Assembly (NCBI RefSeq): GCF_011022235.1
Contig: NZ_JAAIYP010000011.1
Span: 1-64,000, forward strand
Direction of reading: 5' to 3'
DNA length: 64,000 nucleotides
Origin: Magnetospirillum aberrantis SpK
GTDB taxonomy: Bacteria; Pseudomonadota; Alphaproteobacteria; Rhodospirillales; Magnetospirillaceae
The notes below the pieces were generated by a model that worked only from the letters and a program-made list of their open reading frames with translations, searched no databases and was not told the DNA's origin. A program made the translations under genes and the position numbers. Shown in pieces: positions 43,594-53,095 of the stretch (position 1 is its first letter; each line of letters starts with the position of its first letter).

Positions 43594-45195
43594 ATGGCAT
43601 TGAGACCCGGCAAGGAAAACGTTCTGGTCGTCGATGACGAACCGCAAATTCTGACCGCCATCACCGACCTGATCGAGGACGAGTTCGCGGTGTGGACGGC
43701 CAGTGACGGTCCAACCGCGCTCAAGATCCTGGAAATGCAGGAAATGTCGGTGATCTTGTCGGATCAGCGCATGCCCGGCATGTCAGGGGCCGAGTTCCTG
43801 GGGGCGGCACGGGAAATCTCGGACGCCACACGTGTCCTGGTCACCGGTTATTCCGACCTGGATGCCCTGGTCAAGGCGGTCAACCTGGGTCAGATCCATG
43901 CCTATCTGTCAAAGCCATGGAACCCGCTAGAACTCAAGGTGGTGGTGCGAACCGCCGCCGATCGCTGGCGTCTGGGCCGCACGTTGCAGCACGAACGCAA
44001 CTTGCTGCGGTCGCTGATGGACAACGTGCCGGATGCCATCTTCTTCAAGGACCGTTCGTTGCACTTCACGCGGGTCAACCCGGCCCAGGCCAAGGTGTTG
44101 GGCGTCGAGGGATCGAACGAAGTCGTGGGGCACATGCTGGGCGATCTGGTGCCGCAGGAACGAGCCGCCTTGGTCGAGGAGCAGGAGCGCGACGTCATCG
44201 AACGTGGCGCCCCCATGGTCGACCGGGTCGAATCCATGCTCGATTCCGAAGGCAACGCCCATTGGTATTCCATCACCAAGGTGCCGATCCGCGAGCGTGA
44301 TCAGGTGGTGGGACTGGTCGGTATCGCCCGTGACATCACCAAGCGCAAGCAGGCCGAGGATTACCTGCGCCGTGCCCACGAGGAACTGCAAAAGGCGGTC
44401 GAGGAGCGCACGCGCTGGCTGCGTCAGGAAATCCGCCGCCGTGCCCAAGCCGAGGAACAGACCCGTGCCGCCCGCGACACCGCCGAGGCAGCCAGCCGGG
44501 CCAAGACCATCTTCCTGGCCAATATGAGCCACGAACTGCGAACCCCCTTGAACGCCATCATCGGCTTCGCCGAATTGGCGGCGACGTTGATGAACGACCA
44601 AGAAAGCCAGCGCCTTGCCGGCTATATGGGCGACATCACCGAATCAGCCCACCACCTGCTTCGGGTGATCAACGACATCTTGGACGTGTCGCGTATCGAG
44701 GTGGGCAAGGTGACGCTGCGCGAGGAGGACGTGGATGTCGCCCTGGTGATCCAGTCGGCCATGCGGCTGGCAGGGCACGTGGCCGCCGCCAAGCACCAGA
44801 CCCTGGCGTTGCGCATGGCCGACCCCTTTCCCCGGCTTTCCGCCGACGAGCGTCTGTTGAAGCAGATATTGCTCAACATCGTGTCCAACGCCGCCAAGTT
44901 CACGCCCGAGGGCGGCCATGTCACCGTGACGGCCGAAGAGGTGGACGGAGCCATTCGCATCACGATCGAGGACGACGGCGTCGGCATCGCCCCACACGAC
45001 ATTCCGCTGGTGCTGCAACCTTTCGGTCAGGCGGAAAATACCCTGACCCCAAAGCACGAAGGCACCGGTCTTGGTTTGCCGCTGGCCAAGGGTTTTATGG
45101 AACTGCACGGCGGCACGCTGGAACTGAAATCCGAGGTGGGCAAGGGAACGCGCATCACCCTGACCTTCCCGCCAGAGCGCACGGTCAAGACGTGA
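43594..45195 (+). CDS. receiver-PAS hybrid histidine kinase (REC-PAS-HK)
   Basis: A 533-residue soluble kinase ending the che cluster. Residues about 8-125 are a receiver with 'VILSDQRMPGMSG' and Lys in 'YLSKPWNPLEL', a type common in NtrC/HD-GYP proteins. A PAS/PAC domain (about 135-255) and a coiled coil follow. The HisKA domain has 'NMSHELRTPLNAIIGFAEL' and the ATPase has 'NIVSNAAKFTPEGG', 'DDGVGI' and 'GTGLGLPL'. ATG 43594 is preceded by 'gaggagggg', 19 bases after the previous stop. It could be a second output kinase of the chemosensory pathway. No DNA-binding or GGDEF output follows. Confidence 0.9.
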   Translation: MALRPGKENVLVVDDEPQILTAITDLIEDEFAVWTASDGPTALKILEMQEMSVILSDQRMPGMSGAEFLGAAREISDATRVLVTGYSDLDALVKAVNLGQIHAYLSKPWNPLELKVVVRTAADRWRLGRTLQHERNLLRSLMDNVPDAIFFKDRSLHFTRVNPAQAKVLGVEGSNEVVGHMLGDLVPQERAALVEEQERDVIERGAPMVDRVESMLDSEGNAHWYSITKVPIRERDQVVGLVGIARDITKRKQAEDYLRRAHEELQKAVEERTRWLRQEIRRRAQAEEQTRAARDTAEAASRAKTIFLANMSHELRTPLNAIIGFAELAATLMNDQESQRLAGYMGDITESAHHLLRVINDILDVSRIEVGKVTLREEDVDVALVIQSAMRLAGHVAAAKHQTLALRMADPFPRLSADERLLKQILLNIVSNAAKFTPEGGHVTVTAEEVDGAIRITIEDDGVGIAPHDIPLVLQPFGQAENTLTPKHEGTGLGLPLAKGFMELHGGTLELKSEVGKGTRITLTFPPERTVKT

Positions 45196-45242
45196 ACGGC
45201 GGAATTCGCCATGTGGCGTCACATTTGGTTACGTTTTGTTCC

Positions 45243-45446
45243 CTAACTGACAACCACCTGATCTTTCGACCAGCGCCGAGCCAGGCTGCTGGGCTGGCGG
45301 CACCATTCCTCGAAGCGACGTCGGGCGTCGGCCTCGGCGCGCTTGCGGTTGACGCGGCCGACATAGGTGATGCTCATCTCCACCGGGCCGTCGGCAAGAC
45401 GGCCATCGGCGGAAAAGGCGAAGCGAAGGGGGGCGCTCATGGGCAT
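45243..45446 (-). CDS. small hypothetical protein downstream of lexA
   Basis: A 67-residue basic protein with no recognised domain. The evidence that it is real is the strong ribosome site 'aggaggccccc' directly before ATG 45446 and its position 23 bases after lexA on the same strand. A middle segment 'NRKRAEADARRRFEEWCRQ' is a probable amphipathic helix. A second ATG lies two codons later. It may be co-transcribed with lexA and thus SOS-controlled, but no function can be offered. Confidence 0.6.
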   Translation of the reverse strand: MPMSAPLRFAFSADGRLADGPVEMSITYVGRVNRKRAEADARRRFEEWCRQPSSLARRWSKDQVVVS

Positions 45447-45469
45447 GGGGGCCTCCTGTTGGCAAGAGA

Positions 45470-46165
45470 TCAGTATTGCCGCACCAGGCCGATCAGACGG
45501 CCCTGAACCTTGACCCGGTCGGCGGGGAAGATCTTGGTTTCGTATTTCTTGTTGGCCGGCTCGAGCGCGATCGAGGCGCCACGGCGGCGCAACCGCTTCA
45601 GTGTCGCTTCCTGTTCGTCCACCAAGGCGACGACGATGGTTCCGGCCTCGGCGGTGTCGCAGCGACGGATCAGCACGGTGTCGCCATCCAGGATGCCGGC
45701 TTCGACCATGGAATCGCCCTCGATTGTCAGCGCGTAATGCTCTCCGGCTCCCAAAAGAGAAGCGGGTACCTCGATGCTGGCGGAATGGTCGCGCAATGCT
45801 TCGATCGGGGTGCCGGCGGCGATCTTGCCGTAAAGCGGCAGGCTGACCGCGTCGGCGTTGGAAGCCACCGGGGCGGCCCCGGCCAAGGCGAAGCCGCCGC
45901 GGATGACGGTGGGCGAGAACTTGGCCGAAGGGGCGGGAAGCGCGTCGACGTTCTCGGGCAACTTGACCACTTCAAGGGCGCGGGCGCGGTGTGCGAGACG
46001 GCGGATGAAGCCGCGTTCCTCAAGCCCGGTGATCAGACGATGGATGCCCGATTTCGACTTGAGGTCGAGGGCGTCCTTCATTTCGTCGAACGAAGGCGAT
46101 ATGCCGGAAGCACGCAGGCGCTGATCGATGAACATCAGCAATTCGTACTGCTTGCGGGTCAGCAT
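45470..46165 (-). CDS. lexA: LexA repressor
   Basis: The SOS-response repressor with self-cleavage stimulated by RecA. The 231-residue protein starts at [10 protein letters not shown] (46165). It has a winged-helix N-domain ('[20 protein letters not shown]', '[17 protein letters not shown]'), the Ala-Gly cleavage site in '[10 protein letters not shown]', the catalytic Ser in 'EGDSMVEAG' and the catalytic Lys in 'EATLKRLRR'. The frame extends upstream only as noncoding sequence through the LexA box. It lies between moeA and a small unknown gene, with its own promoter region. Confidence 0.95.
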   Translation of the reverse strand: MLTRKQYELLMFIDQRLRASGISPSFDEMKDALDLKSKSGIHRLITGLEERGFIRRLAHRARALEVVKLPENVDALPAPSAKFSPTVIRGGFALAGAAPVASNADAVSLPLYGKIAAGTPIEALRDHSASIEVPASLLGAGEHYALTIEGDSMVEAGILDGDTVLIRRCDTAEAGTIVVALVDEQEATLKRLRRRGASIALEPANKKYETKIFPADRVKVQGRLIGLVRQY

Positions 46166-46224
46166 GTGGGCAATCCCCCCGGACAGGCCGCGATTCGCGG
46201 AACAAAGGTGAAACCAATGTTCAT

Positions 46225-46239
46225 GTTCTATGCCTGTTC
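46225..46239. promoter_or_regulatory. LexA box (GTTC-N7-GTTC) upstream of lexA
   Basis: GTTC-TATGCCT-GTTC is an exact match to the direct-repeat LexA operator of alphaproteobacteria. It lies 60 bases upstream of the lexA ATG. Additional GTTC half-sites at 46219 and 46242 flank it. This indicates autoregulation of lexA and, by extension, SOS induction of the downstream small gene. Confidence 0.8.
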
Positions 46240-46272
46240 CCGTTCCCCCGTCAAGGAGGATTTGCACACATC

Positions 46273-47475
46273 TCAGAAAATGTCGGGCAACACCAGCGCA
46301 CTGGCCATTTCGCCGGCCTTGGCGGCGGCGGCGTGCGGCGTGCGGACGACGAAGGCGGTTGCCGTGGCCAAGCCGGAAACCACGGCGGAATCCTGGCGTT
46401 CGTGCGGTGTCGCCACCACGACACCGTCCTGGTCGCGCGTCAGGTCGGCACGCAGATAATCCTGGCGGGCATCGTTGGCCCGCACGTCGCGGCCCAGGCG
46501 AACCGGAATCTCCGACAAACCGCCGACAAGCCCGGACAGGGCGCGCAGCAGCGGCACCAGGAACACATAGGCGCCGACCATGGCCGAAACCGGGTTGCCG
46601 GGCAAGCCCAGCACGGGAACCGATTTCAGGGTGCCGAACATCAGCGGTTTTCCCGGCCGCATGGCGATCTTCCAGAAATCCAGCTTCATGCCGTGTTCTG
46701 CCAGCACGTCCTGGACCATGTCGTAATCGCCGACCGAAGCCCCGCCCGAAGTGACCAGAAGGTCGCAGCCGTTGGCCGCCGCGACCATGGCCGACAGGGA
46801 ATCCCGGCTGTCACCGGCGATGCCCAGTTGCAGCGCTTCGCCGCCCAAGGCGGTCACCAGGGCGGCAAGGGCGGGGCCGTTGCATGACGGTAATTGCGCT
46901 GCCGCCAAAGGGTCGCCCGGCATGGCGATTTCGTCGCCGGTGGACAAGATGGCGACGCGCGGCCGTCGGCGGACCGGCAGCCAGGGGACGTTCATGGCCG
47001 CCGCCAGGGCGATCTGACGAGGTCCTAGAATGGTTCCGGCTGTCAAACCCACTTGTCCCGGTTGGAAGTCCATGCCGCGCGGGCGCACGGACTGGCCGGC
47101 GCTCACGCTTTCCAACAGGCGGACCCTGTCGCCTTCGCGCTCGGTGTCTTCCTGCATGATCACCGCGTCGGTGCCCAGGGGGATGGGGGCGCCGGTGAAG
47201 ATGCGGACGGCCTGACCGGAGCCGATCTCACCGGTGAAGGGATGGCCGGCGGCGGATTGTCCGACAACCGTCAGTTCGGCGGGAATCGACGCGGTGTCGG
47301 CGGCGCGTACCGCATAGCCGTCCATGGCCGACACGTCGAGCGGCGGATGGGCGACGCGGGCAACCACGTCTTCGGCTACAACCCGGCCCAGGGCGGACGG
47401 GAGGGCGACCAGTTCCGCCGGCGACGGCCGGCACCCGGCCAAGACCCGTTCCAACGCCACTTCGACGGAAATCAT
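46273..47475 (-). CDS. moeA: molybdopterin molybdotransferase MoeA
   Basis: A 400-residue enzyme that inserts molybdate into adenylylated molybdopterin in the last step of molybdenum-cofactor synthesis. Signatures include '[15 protein letters not shown]', '[19 protein letters not shown]' in parts ('[17 protein letters not shown]'), 'LSTGDEI', '[12 protein letters not shown]' and '[10 protein letters not shown]'. It follows moaC by 1 base and is transcribed with trpGDC-moaC. Molybdenum-cofactor enzymes are common in denitrifiers; the nitrogenase cofactor uses a separate pathway. Confidence 0.95.
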   Translation of the reverse strand: MISVEVALERVLAGCRPSPAELVALPSALGRVVAEDVVARVAHPPLDVSAMDGYAVRAADTASIPAELTVVGQSAAGHPFTGEIGSGQAVRIFTGAPIPLGTDAVIMQEDTEREGDRVRLLESVSAGQSVRPRGMDFQPGQVGLTAGTILGPRQIALAAAMNVPWLPVRRRPRVAILSTGDEIAMPGDPLAAAQLPSCNGPALAALVTALGGEALQLGIAGDSRDSLSAMVAAANGCDLLVTSGGASVGDYDMVQDVLAEHGMKLDFWKIAMRPGKPLMFGTLKSVPVLGLPGNPVSAMVGAYVFLVPLLRALSGLVGGLSEIPVRLGRDVRANDARQDYLRADLTRDQDGVVVATPHERQDSAVVSGLATATAFVVRTPHAAAAKAGEMASALVLPDIF

Positions 47476-47476
47476 G

Positions 47477-47956
47477 TCAGCGGACCTCGTAAACGCCCGA
47501 CTTGCCGCCCGATTTATGCACCAGATGGATGTCGGTGATGCACATGGATTTGTCCACCGCCTTGACCATGTCGTAGACGGTCAGCGCCGCCACCGATACG
47601 GCGGTCAACGCTTCCATCTCGACCCCGGTCTGGCCCTTGAGCTTGCAGGTGGCCTCGATGGCGACGGCGTTATTCTCGGGCTCCAGCGACAGGTCCACCT
47701 TCACCGAAGTCAAGGCCAGCGGGTGGCACAGCGGAATCAGCTCGGGCGTGCGCTTGGCGCCCATGATGCCGGCCAGTTGCGCCACCGCCAGAACATCGCC
47801 CTTTTTCAGGCCGCGCCGTTGGATCAGCGCCATGGTTTCGGGCGCCATCACCACGCGGCCGCGTGCCACCGCCACCCGCGTCGTCTCGGATTTGTCCGAG
47901 ACGTCCACCATCACCGCGTTGCCATCGGTGTCGAAATGGGTAAGGTCGGCGGCCAT
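47477..47956 (-). CDS. moaC: cyclic pyranopterin monophosphate synthase MoaC
   Basis: A 159-residue enzyme catalysing, after MoaA, formation of cyclic pyranopterin monophosphate in molybdenum-cofactor synthesis. It starts at MAADLTHFD (47956), with ATG overlapping the trpC stop (ATGA). Family motifs are '[14 protein letters not shown]', '[18 protein letters not shown]' and '[20 protein letters not shown]', the last carrying the catalytic Asp and Lys. The frame is open upstream within trpC but not coding there. Confidence 0.95.
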   Translation of the reverse strand: MAADLTHFDTDGNAVMVDVSDKSETTRVAVARGRVVMAPETMALIQRRGLKKGDVLAVAQLAGIMGAKRTPELIPLCHPLALTSVKVDLSLEPENNAVAIEATCKLKGQTGVEMEALTAVSVAALTVYDMVKAVDKSMCITDIHLVHKSGGKSGVYEVR

Positions 47957-48777
47957 CAGCCCTTGGCGTCCAAGGTGGCGCCGCCGCCGACCAAAAGCAC
48001 GCGGGTCGCCATTTCGACGTCGGGCCGCTTCATCAGCGTCTCGCCGATCAGGAAGCGCTTGGCGCCGGCGGCGACCATGCGTTTGATGTCCACCGGGCTG
48101 TCGATACCGCTTTCGCACACGATGTGCCGGTCGCCGGGTACCAGCGGCGCCAGACGCTCGGTGGTGGCGAGATCGGTCTTCATGATCTTGAGGTCGCGGT
48201 TGTTGATGCCGATCAACGGCGACTTCAGCTTAAGCGCGCGCTCAAGTTCGGCTTCGTCGTGCACTTCGATCAGCACGTCCATGCCGTAGCCCAGCGCGAT
48301 GCTTTCCATGTTGGCCAACTCGACGTCGTCCAACGCGCCGACGATCAGCAAGATGCAGTCGGCGCCCAGGGCGCGGGCCTCGACCACCTGATAAGGATCG
48401 ACCATGAAATCCTTGCGGATCACCGGCAGGTCGCAAGCCGAGCGGGCCTCGCCCAGGTCGGCGTCGGAGCCCTGGAAGAAACGCTGGTCGGTCAGAACCG
48501 ACAGACAGGCGGCGCCGCCATGGGCGTAGGCGCGGGCCAACTGCGACGGCTTGAAGTCGGCGCGGATCAGTCCGGCCGACGGCGACGCCTTCTTGATCTC
48601 GGCGATCAGGCCGATGCCGGTGGTTTCCACCTTGTGGGTCAAGGCGGCGGCGAAGCCACGGGGCGGGGCCTGGTCCTGGGCGCGTTTCAACAGTTCCTGG
48701 ATGGGGCGGCGGCTTTTGTTCTCGGCGACCTGACGGCGTTTTTCGTCGCAGATGCGGTCCAGAATGGTTCCGGCCAC
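47956..48777 (-). CDS. trpC: indole-3-glycerol phosphate synthase
   Basis: A 273-residue TIM-barrel enzyme closing the indole ring in tryptophan synthesis. Signatures are '[19 protein letters not shown]', '[11 protein letters not shown]', '[13 protein letters not shown]', '[10 protein letters not shown]', '[10 protein letters not shown]' and 'VCESGI'. The catalytic Lys/Glu residues are in 'EIKKASPS' and 'RKDF'. Only one codon-sized space separates it from trpD and it overlaps moaC. It is a monofunctional TrpC without the TrpF fusion. Confidence 0.96.
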   Translation of the reverse strand: MAGTILDRICDEKRRQVAENKSRRPIQELLKRAQDQAPPRGFAAALTHKVETTGIGLIAEIKKASPSAGLIRADFKPSQLARAYAHGGAACLSVLTDQRFFQGSDADLGEARSACDLPVIRKDFMVDPYQVVEARALGADCILLIVGALDDVELANMESIALGYGMDVLIEVHDEAELERALKLKSPLIGINNRDLKIMKTDLATTERLAPLVPGDRHIVCESGIDSPVDIKRMVAAGAKRFLIGETLMKRPDVEMATRVLLVGGGATLDAKG

Positions 48778-48778
48778 G

Positions 48779-49846
48779 TCAAATCTCCCGGTTGGTGATG
48801 GCGACCATGCGCTCCAGCGCGGCCAGGGCCTTGCCCCGGTCGATGCTGTCGGCGGCCATGACCGCGCCTTGCTTCAGGTCCTCGGCCTTTCCGGCTACCA
48901 CCAGGGCGGCGGCGGCGTTCAGGACCACGATGTCGCGGTAGGCGCCGGGCGCGCCGGCCAGCAAGGCCCGCAACGCCTCGGCGTTGGTGGCGGCGTCGCC
49001 GCCCTTCAGTTCGGCGGCGGTGGCGCGTCTGAGGCCGCAATCCTCGGGCCGCGCCTCGAACAGCGTCACCTTGCCGTCCTTCCATTCGCCGACCAGGGTC
49101 GGGCCGGTGGTGGTCAGTTCGTCCAGGCCATCGGAACCGTGCACCACCCAGGCGCGTTCGGCGCCCAGGCGGCCCAGCACGTTGGCCATGGGCTCGACCC
49201 ACTGGCTGGCGAACACGCCCATCACTTGGCGGGTGGTCCGCGCCGGGTTGGCCAGCGGCCCCAACAGGTTGAAGATGGTGCGCGTGCCCAGTTCGACGCG
49301 CGGGCCGGCCACATGGCGCATGGCGTTGTGGTGACGCGGCGCCATCAGGAAGCCGATGTTGTTGTCCCACAGGCTTTCCTTGACCAGCGCCATGTCGGCA
49401 TCGATCTTGATGCCCAACGCCCCCAGCACGTCGGCCGATCCCGATTTGGACGACAGCGCCCGGTTGCCGTGCTTGGCCACCGGCACGCCGGCGCCGGCCA
49501 CCACGAAGGCGGCGGCGGTCGAGATGTTGTAGGTGCCGGAACCGTCTCCGCCGGTGCCGCAGGTGTCGATGGCCCCCTCGGGTGCTTCCACCGGCAGCGC
49601 CTTGGCCCGCATGATGCGGGCAGCGCCGGTGATTTCCTCGATGGTTTCGCCGCGTACGCGCAACGCCATCAACAGGCCGCCGATCTGGGCCGGTGTGGCG
49701 TCGCCCGACATGATGACTTCGAACACCTCTTCGGCCTGGTCCTCGGACATGGTGTGGCCGACGGCGACGCGGCCCAGCACTTCCTTCATCAGAACCAGCG
49801 ACGTGGGGGCGGGAGCGGAGGTCGGGGTGGGGGTGGGCGTGGACAT
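48779..49846 (-). CDS. trpD: anthranilate phosphoribosyltransferase
   Basis: A 355-residue enzyme that transfers phosphoribose from PRPP to anthranilate. The start is [14 protein letters not shown] (49846), overlapping the trpG stop; the low-complexity Thr-Pro leader is unusual and the conserved part begins about residue 17. [11 protein letters not shown] at 49789 could be the functional start. Signatures are '[17 protein letters not shown]', '[18 protein letters not shown]' (parts), '[16 protein letters not shown]' and '[10 protein letters not shown]'. It belongs to the trpGDC unit. Confidence 0.95.
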   Translation of the reverse strand: MSTPTPTPTSAPAPTSLVLMKEVLGRVAVGHTMSEDQAEEVFEVIMSGDATPAQIGGLLMALRVRGETIEEITGAARIMRAKALPVEAPEGAIDTCGTGGDGSGTYNISTAAAFVVAGAGVPVAKHGNRALSSKSGSADVLGALGIKIDADMALVKESLWDNNIGFLMAPRHHNAMRHVAGPRVELGTRTIFNLLGPLANPARTTRQVMGVFASQWVEPMANVLGRLGAERAWVVHGSDGLDELTTTGPTLVGEWKDGKVTLFEARPEDCGLRRATAAELKGGDAATNAEALRALLAGAPGAYRDIVVLNAAAALVVAGKAEDLKQGAVMAADSIDRGKALAALERMVAITNREI

Positions 49847-50436
49847 CAGGCGATGGTTCCCTTGTACATGCGGCACAGGTCGAGGAAATTCTTGAGCATG
49901 GTGTGACCGTGTTCGGTCTCGATGCTTTCGGGATGGAACTGCACGCCCCACACCGGCAGGCCGCGACCGGCCAAACCCATGATCAGACCATCCTTGGTCC
50001 AGGCGGTGACCGTCAGGGTCGGGGGAAGGCTGTCGCGTTCGACCACCAGCGAATGGTAACGGGTGGCGCGGAACGGCGAGGGCAGACCGGCGAAGATACC
50101 GGTGCCGTCGTGGAAGATGTCGTCCACCTTGCCGTGCATGGGCTGTGGCGCACGTACAACCTTGCCGCCGAAAGCCTGGCCCATGGATTGTTCGCCCAGG
50201 CACACGCCGAACATCGGCACCTTGCCGGCGGCGGCCTTGATCAGGCCCAGGCAGATGCCGGCCTTGTCGGGATCGCAAGGGCCGGGCGAGATGACGATAC
50301 CCTCGGGGTTCAGCGCCAGCGCTTCGTCCACCGTGAGGGCGTCGTTGCGGTGCACCTGAACCTCGGCGCCCAACTCGCCCAGATAGTGCCAGAGGTTGTA
50401 GGTGAAGCTGTCGTAATTGTCGATCAGCAGGAACAT
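49846..50436 (-). CDS. trpG: anthranilate synthase component II (glutamine amidotransferase)
   Basis: A 196-residue class I glutamine amidotransferase that provides ammonia to TrpE (or PabB). The catalytic triad is visible: Cys in '[16 protein letters not shown]', His and Glu in '[14 protein letters not shown]'. It begins at [15 protein letters not shown] (50436); the upstream open frame is not coding. No trpE is adjacent, so the synthase subunit must be encoded elsewhere. It is the first gene of trpG-trpD-trpC-moaC-moeA. Confidence 0.95.
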   Translation of the reverse strand: MFLLIDNYDSFTYNLWHYLGELGAEVQVHRNDALTVDEALALNPEGIVISPGPCDPDKAGICLGLIKAAAGKVPMFGVCLGEQSMGQAFGGKVVRAPQPMHGKVDDIFHDGTGIFAGLPSPFRATRYHSLVVERDSLPPTLTVTAWTKDGLIMGLAGRGLPVWGVQFHPESIETEHGHTMLKNFLDLCRMYKGTIA

Positions 50437-50641
50437 GGCGCGCCCTAGAAAAGTATAAGGTTCATGCGGCGGGCCAAGCCCCGGCCGCGTGGGGCGCAGG
50501 TTACACGCCATCAATTCGCGACGCCATAGGCTTCGCGGCCCGTTTCCGCTGTCGCCGCCACAGGGATGGGCCAAGGACGGCGGCAAGAAGCGTGGGGCGT
50601 GACAGGGGCAACTCTTTCTCCTACAACGGCAGTGTGTATCA

Positions 50642-53014
50642 ATGGTGGAAACTCGGATGCCCCCTTCGGTCACCTCTCAGCGGGCTTGTCTGGTCGCCGC
50701 CGCAATGGTTGTCGCCGTGCTGGTTGCGGGGATGGTGTGGGCGGTTCCGCCGTTGCTCACCGCCTTTGCTGCCATGGGCGTCTATTTCGTGTCGGTGGCG
50801 ACCTACGAGTTGGCGGTTCTGCGCGTGCATCGCCGGGACAGCACCGGACTGGACTGGTCGTTGTGGCGGGAACGCCGCTTCGACCGGAAACGGGTGCTGG
50901 TGAAGCTGGTCGGGCTGTTCGGGTCGTGCGCGGTGGTGGTCGGGGTGCATTGGCTGTTCCGCATCTATGACCCCGGCCAGATGGAACTGGCGGGGTTGGT
51001 CGGCTTGGTGCTGTCGCCGCTGGGAGTGGGGCTGGCTGTCGGCTATGTCCTGGTGATCGACACCGTGATGGTGCGGCCCGAGGACGGCTACTGGCATGTC
51101 GGCAACCTCTTCCTGGGCCGCTTCGACCGGGTGGAACGGGACGAGTTGCGGGAACACGCCTTGGCCTGGACCATCAAGGGGCTGTTCCTGCCGATCATGT
51201 TTGTCTATCTGGTCGGCACGCTGGGGCGGCTGCAACATGATATCGGTTTCGTTTCCGCCGGTTATGTTCCCTTGGTCCGGTGGCTGGTGGACTTCGCGGC
51301 GGCCGTCGAGCTTACCGTAGTGTGCGTCGGCTATTCCTGTACCTTGCGGCTGTTCGACGCCCACATCCGTTCGTCGCACCCCTTCCTCCTCGGCTGGCTG
51401 GTCACCCTGGCCTGTTACGAGCCCTTCAACAAAGTGGTGACCGGGACCGTCCTGCGTTACAACGACGGACATTATTGGTTCGATTCCTTCGGCGACGTCC
51501 CGCTTATGGCGATTCCCTGGGGCGCGGCGCTGTTGGCTTCCTTCATCTTTTGGTTGTGGGCGACGACGGCCTTTGGCCTGCGCTGGTCCAACCTCACCCA
51601 TCGCGGCATCGTCACCAACGGTCCCTACCGTTTTACCAAGCATCCCGACTACCTGTCGAAATCCATCTTCTTCTGGCTGGTGAACGTGCCGTTCCTTTCC
51701 ACCGCCGGGGTGTTCGAGGCAGTGCAGGGATCGCTGATGCTGGCCGGCGTCAACCTGATCTACTATGGCCGGGCCAAGATGGAGGAACGCCACCTGTCCC
51801 GTGATCCGGCTTATCGTGCCTATGCGGCGGCGATCCGGGAGCGGGGCCTGTTCCGTTTCCTGCCCGGTCTGGCGACCAGGCTCGCCAGGATGCCGAACCG
51901 GGTGGCCGGAGGGAGACGCGTGCGGTTCTGGCTGCCGGTGGGCGCGGCGTTGGCCCTGGCTGGGGGGGGCGCGTTGAATATCCGGTCGGGGGCGGGGACG
52001 GATGTCCGTGACGTGGTCACGACCTTCATGGCGCGTCACCATATTGCCGGCGCGGTGGTGGCATATGGACCTGTCGGCGGCAAGCCGGTCGTGCAAGCCT
52101 TTGGTGAGTTGGACCCGTTGACACATGTGCCGATGCGGCCCGATCTTCGCTTCCACGTCGCCAGTCTTTCCAAACCGCTGACTGCCGCTGCCGTCTTCGC
52201 CTTGCGGCGCGAGGGACGGCTTGCCCTGGATGAGCGTTTGGCGGACATTTTCCCCGAAGTCGCCAGGGCGGCGGATGCACGATATGGGGAAATCACTGTC
52301 CGCCATCTGCTACAGCACACCGCCGGCTTTGACCGCACCGGCACCTTTGATCCCATGCTGGAGCCCGAGGCGGTTCTTGGGCGCGGCGGCGCGGATGTGG
52401 ATGTATGCGACGGCATCGCGGAAGCCATGCTGGAGCGTCCGTTGCAGTCTCGACCGGGAACGACCCAGGTTTATTCCAACCTCGGCTATTGCTGGCTGGG
52501 ACGGATCGTCGCGCGGCGCGCGGGCATGCCGTATGAAGAATATGTCCGCCAACAAGTCCTGGCGCCACTGGGCCTGCGGTGCCAGATCGGCGAAAGCGGG
52601 CTGGCGGCGGACGGCTTGGCCCAGGGGTACCTCGGTTCCGCACCACGCCCGCAGCCGTTACCCCATGATCGCCGGACAGAGGGGATGTGGCGTCGTCTGG
52701 GGGCGGCTGGCGGTTGGATTTGTTCCGCCGAGGAGTATTTTCGTTTCGCGTCGCAGGCGGTGGATCCCGAGGCACTGGTGCCGCCGTCGTCCGTGCCCTC
52801 GTCCTTCAGCTTTTACGGTTTGGGGTGGCGAGTTTGGCCGACGCGACATGTTCTGACCCACTCCGGGTTCATGCCGGGTGTGTTCAGCTTGACCATGAAA
52901 ATGGCTGACCAGTGGGTGGTGGTGGCTCTGTTCAATGGTGGGGTCGATGACGGGCTGGAGGCCTTTGGCGAACTGTTCGAGGGCTTGTCCCGCGTCAATC
53001 ATGACGGCGCCTGA
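50642..53014 (+). CDS. fusion of ICMT-like membrane methyltransferase and class C beta-lactamase-like serine hydrolase
   Basis: A 790-residue protein. Residues 1 to about 425 are membrane-embedded with about eight or nine helices. The last part carries the isoprenylcysteine-carboxyl-methyltransferase/NnrU-type signature '[20 protein letters not shown]' and '[19 protein letters not shown]'. Another helix (about 422-440) is followed by a serine-hydrolase domain (about 455-785) with the SxxK motif 'VASLSKPLT', the YxN motif 'VYSNLGYCW' and the terminal 'LTHSGFMPG'. All three catalytic motifs of the class C beta-lactamase/DD-peptidase group are present. The hydrolase probably faces the periplasm. 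ATG 50642 or ATG 50657 may be the start. Substrate unknown. Confidence 0.8.
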   Translation: MVETRMPPSVTSQRACLVAAAMVVAVLVAGMVWAVPPLLTAFAAMGVYFVSVATYELAVLRVHRRDSTGLDWSLWRERRFDRKRVLVKLVGLFGSCAVVVGVHWLFRIYDPGQMELAGLVGLVLSPLGVGLAVGYVLVIDTVMVRPEDGYWHVGNLFLGRFDRVERDELREHALAWTIKGLFLPIMFVYLVGTLGRLQHDIGFVSAGYVPLVRWLVDFAAAVELTVVCVGYSCTLRLFDAHIRSSHPFLLGWLVTLACYEPFNKVVTGTVLRYNDGHYWFDSFGDVPLMAIPWGAALLASFIFWLWATTAFGLRWSNLTHRGIVTNGPYRFTKHPDYLSKSIFFWLVNVPFLSTAGVFEAVQGSLMLAGVNLIYYGRAKMEERHLSRDPAYRAYAAAIRERGLFRFLPGLATRLARMPNRVAGGRRVRFWLPVGAALALAGGGALNIRSGAGTDVRDVVTTFMARHHIAGAVVAYGPVGGKPVVQAFGELDPLTHVPMRPDLRFHVASLSKPLTAAAVFALRREGRLALDERLADIFPEVARAADARYGEITVRHLLQHTAGFDRTGTFDPMLEPEAVLGRGGADVDVCDGIAEAMLERPLQSRPGTTQVYSNLGYCWLGRIVARRAGMPYEEYVRQQVLAPLGLRCQIGESGLAADGLAQGYLGSAPRPQPLPHDRRTEGMWRRLGAAGGWICSAEEYFRFASQAVDPEALVPPSSVPSSFSFYGLGWRVWPTRHVLTHSGFMPGVFSLTMKMADQWVVVALFNGGVDDGLEAFGELFEGLSRVNHDGA

Positions 53015-53035
53015 AACACGGGCCTGCGGTAATGC

Positions 53036-53066
53036 TTGACCTTCCAGCGACTGAAAGGTCAATTCT
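53036..53066 (+). promoter_or_regulatory. CueR-type operator/promoter of copA
   Basis: TTGACC (53036-53041) and AATTCT (53061-53066) are separated by a 19-base spacer typical of MerR-family promoters. Inside it the operator ACCTTCC-N7-GAAAGGT (53039-53059) matches the CueR consensus ACCTTCC-N7-GGAAGGT with one difference. The layout is the same as at E. coli copA. It lies 30 bases before the copA start. Confidence 0.75.
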
Positions 53067-53095
53067 TGGCAGGGTCGGAGCAAGGAGACGCAGCC

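Noticed and set aside
53036-53095. 20-residue N-terminal extension of CopA
   Set aside because: The ATG lies inside the CueR promoter; a strong ribosome site precedes the ATG at 53096.
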